Source: Apostichopus japonicus
Taxonomy: Eukaryota; Echinodermata; Holothuroidea; Aspidochirotida; Stichopodidae
NCBI RefSeq assembly: GCF_037975245.1
Contig: NC_092571.1
Span: 1 to 64,000, forward strand
DNA: 64,000 nt
Reading direction: 5' to 3'
Numbering within the stretch: position 1 is the stretch's first letter; the number at the start of each line of letters is the position of its first letter. The notes under the pieces are model-generated. The model saw only the letters and a list, made by a program, of their open reading frames with translations, made no database searches and had not been told where the DNA came from. The position numbers and the translations under genes were made by a program. Positions 1 to 11,504 of the stretch are shown here, piece by piece.

Positions 1-132
1 CTGTACCTCGAGAGCGTGACGTATTTTGGATCGCCTGCTCGAGACCAGGTGGGGGCAGTTTGCTTTTGCCGCGATCTTATACGGTCTCTGGGAACTTTAA
101 GTATTAGAAACGAACATAGATTTATATCAACT

Positions 133-213
133 GCTGTCGTGGCGCGGTTGGTTGCTCTGTACCTCGAGAGCGTGACGTATTTTGGATCGCGGGCTCGAGA
201 CCAGGTGGGGGCA
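133..213 (+). other. tRNA-like segment of the satellite monomer (first complete example)
   Basis: This stretch, repeated in almost every monomer, resembles a decayed tRNA. TGGCGCGGTTGG at 140-151 fits the Pol III A-box/D-loop pattern (T8, G10, G18, G19) except that A14 is G. GGCTCGAGACC at 192-202 fits the B-box/T-loop consensus GGTTCGANNCC with one mismatch. Flanking heptamers 133-139 and 206-212 pair at six of seven positions (three Watson-Crick, three G-U), followed by an A at the discriminator position. The D-stem 142-145/154-157 pairs at three of four positions and the T-stem at three of five. The anticodon arm is not recognisable, and the A-to-B spacing is about 8 nt longer than in an ordinary tRNA. 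T4 runs at 180-183 and 220-223 could stop Pol III. I infer tRNA or SINE ancestry, not a working tRNA gene. Confidence 0.45.
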
Positions 214-623
214 GTTTGCTTTTGCCGCGATCTTATACGGTCTCTGGGAACTTTAAGTATTAGAAACGAACATAGATTTATATCAACTGCTGTCGTGGCG
301 CGGTTGGTTGCTCTGTACCTCGAGAGCGTGACGTATTTTGGATCGCGGGCTCGAGACCAGGTGGGGGCAGTTTGCTTTTGCCGGGATCTTATACGGTCTC
401 TGGAACTTTAAGTATTAGAAACGAACATAGATTTATATCAACTGCTGTCGTGGCGCGGTTGGTTGCTCTGTACCTCGAGAGCGTGACGTATTTTGGATCG
501 CGGGCTCGAGACCAGGTGGGGGCAGTTTGCTTTTGCAGGGTTCTTATACGGTCTCTGGGAACTTTAAGTATTAGAAACGAACATAGATTTATATCAACTG
601 CTGTCGTGGCGCGGTTGGTTGCT

Positions 624-745
624 CTGTACCTCGAGAGCGTGACGCAGTTTGCTTTTGCCGCGATCTAATACGGTCTCTTGGAACTTTAAGTATTAGAAAC
701 GAACATAGATTTATATCAACTGCTGTCGTGGCGCGGTTGGTTGCT
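624..745 (+). repeat. 122-bp monomer variant with 34-bp deletion (first of ten)
   Basis: In this unit 'gtgacg' is joined directly to 'cagtttgc', removing 34 bp that include the T4 run and the whole B-box-like element. The identical junction is at about 644, 1388, 3842, 4429, 6573, 7472, 7594, 8959, 9858 and 9980 and nowhere later in the window. A single deletion that then spread locally by tandem duplication explains this; two adjacent pairs (7472/7594 and 9858/9980) lie 2,386 bp apart. Confidence 0.9.
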
Positions 746-3700
746 CTGTACCTCGAGAGCGTGACGTATTTTGGATCGCGGGCTCGAGACCAGGTGGGGG
801 CAGTTTGCTTTTGCCGGGTTCTTATACGGTCTCTGGAACTTTAAGTATTAGAAACGAACATAGATTTATATCAACTGCTGTCGTGGCGCGGTTGGTTGCT
901 CTGTACCTCGAGCGCGTGACGTATTTTGGATCGCGGGCTCGAGACCAGGTGGGGGCAGTTTGCTTTTGCCGCGATCTTATACGGTCTCTGGGAACTTTAA
1001 GTATTAGAAACGAACATAGATTTATATCAACTGCTGTCGTGGCGCGGTTGGTTGCTCTGTACCTCGAGAGCGTGACGTATTTTGGATCGCTGGCTCGAGA
1101 CCAGGTGGGGGCAGTTTGCTTTCGCCGGGTTCTTATACGGTCTCTGGGAACTTTAAGTATTAGAAACGAACATAGATTTATATCAACTGCTGTCGTGGCG
1201 CGGTTGGTTGCTCTGTACCTCGAGAGCGTGACGTATTTTGGATCGCGGGCTCGAGACCAGGTGGGGGCAGTTTGCTTTTGCCGCGATCTTATACGGTCTC
1301 TGGAACTTTAAGTATTAGAAACGAACATAGATTTATATCAACTGCTGTCGTGGCGCGGTTGGTTGCTCTGTACCTCGAGAGCGTGACGCAGTTTGCTTTT
1401 GCCGCGATCTAATACGGTCTCTTGGAACTTTAAGTATTAGAAACGAACATAGATTTATATCAACTGCTGTCGTGGCGCGGTTGGTTGCTCTGTACCTCGA
1501 GAGCGTGACGTATTTTGGATCGCGGGCTCGAGACCAGGTGGGGGCAGTTTGCTTTTGCCGGGTTCTTATACGGTCTCTGGAACTTTAAGTATTAGAAACG
1601 AACATAGATTTATATCAACTGCTGTCGTGGCGCGGTTGGTTGCTCTGTACCTCGAGAGCGTGACGTATTTTGGATCGCGGGCTCGAGACCAGGTGGGGGC
1701 AGTTTGCTTTTGCCGGGTTCTTATACGGTCTCTGGAACTTTAAGTATTAGAAACGAACATAGATTTATATCAACTGCTGTCGTGGCGCGGTTGGTTGCTC
1801 TGTACCTCGAGAGCGTGACGTATTTTGGATCGCGGGCTCGAGACCAGGTGGGGGCAGTTTGTTTTTGCCGCGATCTTATACGGTCACTGGAACTTTAAGT
1901 ATTAGAAACGAACATAGATTTATATCAACTGCTGTCGTGGCGCGGTTGGTTGCTCTGTACCTCGAGAGCGTGACGTATTTTGGATCGCGGGCTCGAGACC
2001 AGGTGGGGGCAGTTTGCTTTTGCCGCGATCTGGTACGGTCTCTGGGAACTTTAAGTATTAGAAACGAACATAGATTTATATCAACTGCTGTCGTGGCGCG
2101 GTTGGTTGCTCTGTACCTCGAGAGCGTGACGTATTTTGGATCGCGGGCTCGAGACCAGGTGGGGGCAGTTTGCTTTTGGCGGGTTCTTATACGGTCTCTG
2201 GGAACTTTAAGTATTAGAAACGAACATAGATTTATATCAACTGCTGTCGTGGCGCGGTTGGTTGCTCTGTACCTCGAGAGCGTGACGTATTTTGGATCGC
2301 GGGCTCGAGACCAGGTGGGGGCAGTTTGCTTTTCCCGCGATCTTATACGGTCTCTGGGAACTTTAAGTATTAGAAACGCACATAGATTTATATCAACTGC
2401 TGTCGTGGCGCGGTTGGTTGCTCTGTGCCTCGAGAGCGTGACGTATTTTGGATCGCGGGCTCGAGACCAGGTGGGGGCAGTTTGCTTTTGCCGGGTTCTT
2501 ATACGGTCTCTGGGAACTTTAAGTATTAGAAACGAACATAGATTTATATCAACTGCTGTCGTGGCGCGGTTGGTTGCTCTGTACCTCGAGAGCGTGACGT
2601 ATTTTGGATCGCGGGCTCGAGACCAGGTGGGGGCAGTTTGCTTTTGCCGCGATCTGGTACGGTCTCTGGGAATTTTAAGTACTAGAAACGAACATAGATT
2701 TATATCAACTGCTGTCGTGGCGCGGTTGGTTGCTCTGTACCTCGAGAGCGTGACGTATTTTGGATCGCGGGCTCGAGATCAGGTGGGGGCAGTTTGCTTT
2801 TGCCGCGATCTCATACGGTCTCTGGGAACTTTAAGTATTAGAAACAAACATAGATTTATATCAACTGCTGTCGTGGCGCGGTTGGTTGCTGTGTACCTCG
2901 AGAGCGTGACGTATTTTGGATCGCGGGCTCGAGACCAGGTGGGGGCAGTTTGCTTTTGCCGGGTTCTTATACGGTCTCTGGAACTTTAAGTATTAGAAAC
3001 GAACATAGATTTATATCAACTGCTGTCGTGGCGCGGTTGGTTGCTCTGTACCTCGAGAGCGTGACGTATTTTGGATCGCGGGCTCGAGACCAGGTGGGGG
3101 CAGTTTGCTTTTGCCGGGATCTTATACGGTCTCTGGAACTTTAAGTATTAGAAACGAACATAGATTTATATCAACTGCTGTCGTGGCGCGGTTGGTTGCT
3201 CTGTACCTCGAGAGCGTGACGTATTTTGGATCGCGGGCTCGAGACCAGGTGGGGGCAGTTTGCTTTTGCCGGGTTCTTATACGGTCTCTGGAACTTTAAG
3301 TATTAGAAACGAACATAGATTTATATCAACTGCTGTCGTGGCGCGGTTGGTTGCTCTGTACCTCGAGAGCGTGACGTATTTTGGATCGCGGGCTCGAGAC
3401 CAGGTGGGGGCAGTTTGCTTTTGCCGCGAGCTGATACGGTCTCTGGAACTTTAAGTATTAGAAACGAACATAGATTTATATCAACTGCTGTCGTGGCGCG
3501 GTTGGTTGCTCTGTACCTCGAGAGCGTGACGTATTTTGGATCGCGGGCTCGAGACCAGGTGGGGGCAGTTTGCTTTTGCCGCGATCTTATACGGTCTCTG
3601 GAACTTTAAGTATTAGAAACGAACATAGATTTATATCAACTGCTGTCGTGGCGCGGTTGGTTGCTCTGTACCTCGAGAGCGTGACGTATTTTGGATCGCG

Positions 3701-5522
3701 GGCTCGAGACCAGGTGGGGGCAGTTTGCTTTTGCCGGGTTCTTATACGGTCTCTGGGAACTGTAAGTATTAGAAACGAACATAGATTTATATCAACTGCT
3801 GTCGTGGCGCGGTTGGTTGCTCTGTACCTCGAGAGCGTGACGCAGTTTGCTTTTGCCGCGATCTTATACGGTCTCTGGGAACTTTAAGTATTAGAAACGA
3901 ACATAGATTTATATCAACTGCTGTCGTGGCGCGGTTGGTTGCTCTGTACCTCGAGAGCGAGACGTATTTTGGATCGCGTGCTCTGGACCAGGTGGGGGCA
4001 GTTTGCTTTTGCCGGGTTCTTATACGGTCTCTGGAACTTTAAGTATTAGAAACGAACATAGATTTATATCAACTGCTGTCGTGGCGCGGTTGGTTGCTCT
4101 GTACCTCGAGAGCGTGACGTATTTTGTATCGCGGGCTCGAGATCAGGTGGGGCAGTTTGCTTTTGCCGCGATCTTATACGGTCTCTGGAACTTTAAGTAT
4201 TAGAAACGAACATAGATTTATATCAACTGCTGTCGTGGCGCGGTTGGTTGCTCTGTACCTCGAGAGCGTGACGTATTTTGGATCGCGGGCTCGAGACCAG
4301 GTGGGGGCAGTTTGCTTTTGCCGCGATCTTATACGGTCTCTGGGAACTTTAAGTATTAGAAACGAACATAGATTTATATCAACTGCTGTCGTGGCGCGGT
4401 TGGTTGCTCTGTACCTCGAGAGCGTGACGCAGTTTGCTTTTGCCGCGATCTTATACGGTCTCTGGGAACTTTAAGTATTAGAAACGAACATAGATTTATA
4501 TCAACTGCTGTCGTGGCGCGGTTGGTTGCTCTGTACCTCGAGAGCGTGACGTATTTTGTATCGCGGGCTCGAGATCAGGTGGGGGCAGTTTGCTTTTGCC
4601 GGGTTCTTATACGGTCTCTGGAACTTTAAGTATTAGAAACGAACATAGATTTATATCAACTGCTGTCGTGGCGCGGTTGGTTGCTATGTACCTCGAGAGC
4701 GTGACGTATTTTGGATCGCGGGCTCGAGACCAGGTGGGGGCAGTTTGCTTTTGCCGCGATCTGATACGGTCTCTGGAACTTTAAGTATTAGAAACGAACA
4801 TAGATTTATATCAACTGCTGTCGTGGCGCGGTTGGTTGCTCTGTACCTCGAGAGCGTGACGTATTTTGGATCGCGGGCTCGAGACATTGTGGGGGCAGTT
4901 TGCTTTTGCCGCGATCTTATGCGGTCTCTGGGAACTTTAAGTATTAGAAACGAACATAGATTTATATCAACTGCTGTCGTGGCGCGGTTGGTTGCTCTGT
5001 ACCTCGAGAGCGTGACGTATTTTGGATCGCGGGCTCGAGACCAGGTGGGGGCAGTTTGCTTTTGCCGGGTTCTTATACGGTCTCTGGGAACTTTAAGTAT
5101 TAGAAACGAACATAGATTTATATCAACTGCTGTCGTGGCGCGGTTGGTTGCTCTGTACCTCGAGAGCGTGACGTATTTTGGATCGCGGGCTCGAGACCAG
5201 GTGGGGGCAGTTTGCTTTTGCCGCGATCTGGTACGGTCTCTGGGAACTTTAAGTATTAGAAACGAACATAGATTTATATCAACTGCTGTCGTGGCGCGGT
5301 TGGTTGCTCTGTACCTCGAGAGCGTGACGTATTTTGGATCGCGGGCTCGAGACCAGGTGGGGCAGTTTGCTTTTGCCGCGATCTGGTACGGTCTCTGGGA
5401 ACTTTAAGTATTAGAAACGAACATAGATTTATATCAACTGCTGTCGTGGCGCGGTTGGTTGCTCTGTACCTCGAGAGCGTGACGTATTTTGGATCGCGGG
5501 CTCGAGACCAGGTGGGGGCAGT

Positions 5523-8500
5523 TTGCTTTTGCCGGGATCTTATACGGTCTCTGGAACTTTAAGTATTAGAAACGAACATAGATTTATATCAACTGCTGTC
5601 GTGGCGCGGTTGGTTGCTCTGTACCTCGAGAGCGTGACGTATTTTGGATCGCGGGCTCGAGACCAGGTTGGGGCAGTTTGCTTTTGCCGCGATCTTATAC
5701 GGTCTCTGGGAACTTTAAGTATTAGAAACGAACATAGATTTATATCAACTGCTGTCGTGGCGCGGTTGGTTGCTCTGTACCTCGAGAGCGTGACGTATTT
5801 TGGATCGCGGGCTCGAGACCAGGTGGGGGCAGTTTGCTTTTGCCGGGTTCTTATACGGTCTCTGGAACTTTAAGTATTAGAAACGAACATAGATTTATAT
5901 CAACTGCTGTCGTGGCGCGGTTGGTTGCTCTGTACCTCGAGAGCGTGACGTATTTTGGATCGCGGGCTCGAGACCAGGTGGGGGCAGTTTGCTTTTGCCG
6001 GGATCTTATACGGTCTCTGGAACTTTAAGTATTAGAAACGAACATAGATTTATATCAACTGCTGTCGTGGCGCGGTTGGTTGCTCTGTACCTCGAGAGCG
6101 TGACGTATTTTGGATCGCGGGCTCAAGACCAGGTGGGGGCAGTTTGCTTTTGCCGGGTTCTTATACGGTCTCTGGGAACTTTAAGTATTAGAAACGAACA
6201 TAGATTTATATCAACTGCTGTCGTGGCGCGGTTGGTTGCTCTGTACCTCGAGAGCGTGACGTATTTTGGATCGCGGGCTCGAGACCAGGTGGGGGCAGTT
6301 TGCTTTTGCCGCGATCTTATACGGTCTCTGGGAACTTTAAGTATTAGAAACGAACATAGATTTATATCAACTGCTGTCGTGGCGCGGTTGGTTGCTCTGT
6401 ACCTCGAGAGCGTGACGTATTTTGGATCGCGGGCTCGAGACCAGGTGGGGGCAGTTTGCTTTTGCCGGGTTCTTATACGGTCTCTGGGAACTTTAAGTAT
6501 TAGAAACGAACATAGATTTATATCAACTGCTGTCGTGGCGCGGTTGGTTGCTCTGTACCTCGAGAGCGTGACGCAGTTTGCTTTTGCCGCGATCTCATAC
6601 GGTCTCTGGGAACTTTAAGTATTAGAAACGAACATAGATTTATATCAACTGCTGTCGTGGCGCGGTTGGTTGCTCTGTACCTCGAGAGCGAGACGTATTT
6701 TGGATCGCGGGCTCTGGACCAGGTGGGGGCAGTTTGCTTTTGCCGGGTTCTTATACGGTCTCTGGAACTTTAAGTATTAGAAACGAACATAGATTTATAT
6801 CAACTGCTGTCGTGGCGCGGTTGGTTGCTCTGTACCTCGAGAGCGTGACGTATTTTGGATCGCGGGCTCGAGATCAGGTGGGGGCAGTTTGCTTTTGCCG
6901 GGTTCTTATACGGTCTCTGGAACTTTAAGTATTAGAAACGAACATAGATTTATATCAACTGCTGTCGTGGCGCGGTTGGTTGCTCTGTACCTCGAGAGCG
7001 TGACGTATTTTGGATCGCGGGCTCGAGACCAGGTGGGGGCAGTTTGCTTTTGCCGCGATCTTATACGGTCTCTGGGAACTTTAAGTATTAGAAACGAACA
7101 TAGATTTATATCAACTGCTGTCGTGGCGCGGTTGGTTGCTCTGTACCTCGAGAGCGTGACGTATTTTGGATCGCGGGCTCGAGACCAGGTGGGGGCAGTT
7201 TGCTTTTGCCGCGATCTGATACGGTCTCTGGAACTTTAAGTATTAGAAACGAACATAGATTTATATCAACTGCTGTCGTGGCGCGGTTGGTTGCTCTGTA
7301 CCTCGAGAGCGTGACGTATTTTGGATCGCGGGCTCGAGACCAGGTGGGGGCAGTTTGCTTTTGCCGCGTTCTTATACGGTCTCTGGGAACTTTAAGTATT
7401 AGAAACGAACATAGATTTATATCAACTGCTGTCGTGGCGCGGTTGGTTGCTCTGTACCTCGAGAGCGTGACGCAGTTTGCTTTTGCCGCGATCTTATACG
7501 GTCTCTGGGAACTTTGAGTATTAGAAACGAACATAGATTTATATCAACTGCTGTCGTGGCGCGGTTGGTTGCTCTGTACCTCGAGAGCGTGACGCAGTTT
7601 GCTTTTGCCGCGATCTTATACGGTCTCTGGGAACTTTAAGTATTAGAAACGAACATAGATTTATATCAACTGCTGTCGTGGCGCGGTTGGTTGCTCTGTA
7701 CCTCGAGAGCGTGACGTATTTTGGATCGCGGGCTCGAGACCAGGTGGGGGCAGTTTGCTTTTGCCGCGATCTGGTACGGTCTCTGGAACTTTAAGTATTA
7801 GACACGAACATAGATTTATATCAACTGCTGTCGTGGCGCGGTTGGTTGCTCTGTACCTCGAGAGCGTGACGTATTTTGGATCGCGGGCTCGAGACCAGGT
7901 GGGGGCAGTTTGCTTTTGCCGAGATCTTATACGGTCTCTGGAACTTTAAGTATTAGAAACGAACATAGATTTATATCAACTGCTGTCGTGGCGCGGTTGG
8001 TTGCTCTGTACCTCGAGAGCGTGACGTATTTTGGATCGCGGGCTCGAGACCAGGTGGGGGCAGTTTGCTTTTGCCGGGATCTTATACGGTCTCTGGAACT
8101 TTAAGTATTAGAAACGAACATAGATTTATATCAACTGCTGTCGTGGCGCGGTTGGTTGCTCTGTACCTCGAGAGCGTGACGTATTTTGGATCGCGGGCTC
8201 GAGACCAGGTTGGGGCAGTTTGCTTTTGCCGCGATCTTATACGGTCTCTGGGAACTTTAAGTATTAGAAACGAACATAGATTTATATCAACTGCTGTCGT
8301 GGCGCGGTTGGTTGCTCTGTACCTCGAGAGCGTGACGTATTTTGGATCGCGGGCTCGAGACCAGGTGGGGGCAGTTTGCTTTTGCCGGGTTCTTATACGG
8401 TCTCTGGAACTTTAAGTATTAGAAACGAACATAGATTTATATCAACTGCTGTCGTGGCGCGGTTGGTTGCTCTGTACCTCGAGAGCGTGACGTATTTTGG

Positions 8501-10450
8501 ATCGCGGGCTCGAGACCAGGTGGGGGCAGTTTGCTTTTGCCGGGATCTTATACGGTCTCTGGAACTTTAAGTATTAGAAACGAACATAGATTTATATCAA
8601 CTGCTGTCGTGGCGCGGTTGGTTGCTCTGTACCTCGAGAGCGTGACGTATTTTGGATCGCGGGCTCAAGACCAGGTGGGGGCAGTTTGCTTTTGCCGGGT
8701 TCTTATACGGTCTCTGGGAACTTTAAGTATTAGAAACGAACATAGATTTATATCAACTGCTGTCGTGGCGCGGTTGGTTGCTCTGTACCTCGAGAGCGTG
8801 ACGTATTTTGGATCGCGGGCTCGAGACCAGGTGGGGGCAGTTTGCTTTTGCCGCGATCTTATACGGTCTCTGGGAACTTTAAGTATTAGAAACGAACATA
8901 GATTTATATCAACTGCTGTCGTGGCGCGGTTGGTTGCTCTGTACCTCGAGAGCGTGACGCAGTTTGCTTTTGCCGCGATCTCATACGGTCTCTGGGAACT
9001 TTAAGTATTAGAAACGAACATAGATTTATATCAACTGCTGTCGTGGCGCGGTTGGTTGCTCTGTACCTCGAGAGCGTGACGTATTTTGGATCGCGGGCTC
9101 TGGACCAGGTGGGGGCAGTTTGCTTTTGCCGGGTTCTTATACGGTCTCTGGAACTTTAAGTATTAGAAACGAACATAGATTTATATCAACTGCTGTCGTG
9201 GCGCGGTTGGTTGCTCTGTACCTCGAGAGCGTGACGTATTTTGGATCGCGGGCTCGAGATCAGGTGGGGGCAGTTTGCTTTTGCCGGGTTCTTATACGGT
9301 CTCTGGAACTTTAAGTATTAGAAACGAACATAGATTTATATCAACTGCTGTCGTGGCGCGGTTGGTTGCTCTGTACCTCGAGAGCGTGACGTATTTTGGA
9401 TCGCGGGCTCGAGACCAGGTGGGGGCAGTTTGCTTTTGCCGCGATCTTATACGGTCTCTGGGAACTTTAAGTATTAGAAACGAACATAGATTTATATCAA
9501 CTGCTGTCGTGGCGCGGTTGGTTGCTCTGTACCTCGAGAGCGTGACGTATTTTGGATCGCGGGCTCGAGACCAGGTGGGGGCAGTTTGCTTTTGCCGCGA
9601 TCTTATACGGTCTCTGGAACTTTAAGTATTAGAAACGAACATAGATTTATATCAACTGCTGTCGTGGCGCGGTTGGTTGCTCTGTACCTCGAGAGCGTGA
9701 CGTATTTTGGATCGCGGGCTCGAGACCAGGTGGGGGCAGTTTGCTTTTGCCGCGTTCTTATACGGTCTCTGGGAACTTTAAGTATTAGAAACGAACATAG
9801 ATTTATATCAACTGCTGTCGTGGCGCGGTTGGTTGCTCTGTACCTCGAGAGCGTGACGCAGTTTGCTTTTGCCGCGATCTTATACGGTCTCTGGGAACTT
9901 TGAGTATTAGAAACGAACATAGATTTATATCAACTGCTGTCGTGGCGCGGTTGGTTGCTCTGTACCTCGAGAGCGTGACGCAGTTTGCTTTTGCCGCGAT
10001 CTTATACGGTCTCTGGGAACTTTAAGTATTAGAAACGAACATAGATTTATATCAACTGCTGTCGTGGCGCGGTTGGTTGCTCTGTACCTCGAGAGCGTGA
10101 CGTATTTTGGATCGCGGGCTCGAGACCAGGTGGGGGCAGTTTGCTTTTGCCGCGATCTGGTACGGTCTCTGGAACTTTAAGTATTAGACACGAACATAGA
10201 TTTATATCAACTGCTGTCGTGGCGCGGTTGGTTGCTCTGTACCTCGAGAGCGTGACGTATTTTGGATCGCGGGCTCGAGACCAGGTGGGGGCAGTTTGCT
10301 TTTGCCGAGATCTTATACGGTCTCTGGAACTTTAAGTATTAGAAACGAACATAGATTTATATCAACTGCTGTCGTGGCGCGGTTGGTTGCTCTGTACCTC
10401 GAGAGCGTGACGTATTTTGGATCGCGGGCTCGAGACCAGGTGGGGGCAGT
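5523..10450 (+). repeat. Higher-order duplication, about 2.39-2.54 kb, two copies
   Basis: Diagnostic variants repeat in order. The 'ccaggttgggg' unit (about 5665 and 8207) and the 'gctcaagacc' unit (about 6121 and 8663) are 2,542 bp apart. The deletion junctions (6573/8959, 7472/9858, 7594/9980), the 'actttgagt' unit (7511/9897) and the 'attagacacg' unit (7798/10,184) are 2,386 bp apart. The change from 2,542 to 2,386 equals exactly one 156-bp monomer, lost or gained in one copy between about 6.2 and 6.6 kb. A weaker third copy appears to start at about 10,451 and fades by about 11.1 kb. Confidence 0.85.
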
Positions 10451-11504
10451 TTGCTTTTGCCGGGATCTTATACGGTCTCTGGAACTTTAAGAATTAGAAA
10501 CGAACATAGATTTATATCAACTGCTGTCGTGGCGAGGTTGGTTGCTCTGTACCTCGAGAGCGTGACGTATTTTGGATCGCGGGCTCGAGACCTTGTGGGG
10601 GCAGTTTGCTTTTGCCGCGATCTTATACGGTCTCTGGGAACTTTAAGTATTAGAAACGAACATAGATTTATATCAACTGCTGTCGTGGCGCGGTTGGTTG
10701 CTCTGTACCTCGAGAGCGTGACGTATTTTGGATCGCGGGCTCGAGACCAGGTGGGGGCAGTTTGCTTTTGCCGGGTTCTTATACGGTCTCTGGAACTTTA
10801 AGTATTAGAAACGAACATAGATTTATATCAACTGCTGTCGTGGCGCGGTTGGTTGCTCTGTACCTCGAGAGCGTGACGTATTTTGGATCGCGGGCTCGAG
10901 ACCAGGTGGGGGCAGTTTGCTTTTGCCGGGATCTTATACGGTCTCTGGAACTTTAAGTATTAGAAACGAACATAGATTTATATCAACTGCTGTCGTGGCG
11001 CGGTTGGTTGCTCTGTACCTCGAGAGCGTGACGTATTTTGGATCGCGGGCTCGAGACCAGGTGGGGGCAGTTTGCTTTTGCCGGGTTCTTATACGGTCTC
11101 TGGGAACTTTAAGTGTTAGAAACGAACATAGATTTATATCAACTGCTGTCGTGGCGCGGTTGGTTGCTCTGTACCTCGAGAGCGTGACGTATTTTGGATC
11201 GCGGGCTCGAGACCAGGTGGGGGCAGTTTGCTTTTGCCGCGATCTTATACGGTCTCTGGGAACTTTAAGTATTAGAAACGAACATAGATTTATATCAACT
11301 GCTGTCGTGGCGCGGTTGGTTGCTCTGTACCTCGAGAGCGTGACGTATTTTGGATCGCGGGCTCGAGACCAGGTGGGGGCAGTTTGCTTTTGCCGCGATC
11401 TTATACGGTCTCTGGAACTTTAAGTATTAGAAACGAACATAGATTTATATCAACTGCTGTCGTGGCGCGGTTGGTTGCTCTGTACCTCGAGAGCGTGACG
11501 TATT

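Noticed and set aside
133-213. Functional tRNA genes repeated hundreds of times
   Set aside because: No anticodon arm can be formed, the T-stem is poor, A14 is changed and T4 runs lie inside, so only a tRNA-like relic is claimed.
1859-2989. Long plus-strand open frames (up to 376 codons) across the satellite as protein genes
   Set aside because: They are made of a 52-residue unit translated from 156-bp monomers, end wherever a 155-bp monomer occurs, and many start only at TTG. Open frames of the same kind exist on the other strand, so period length explains them.
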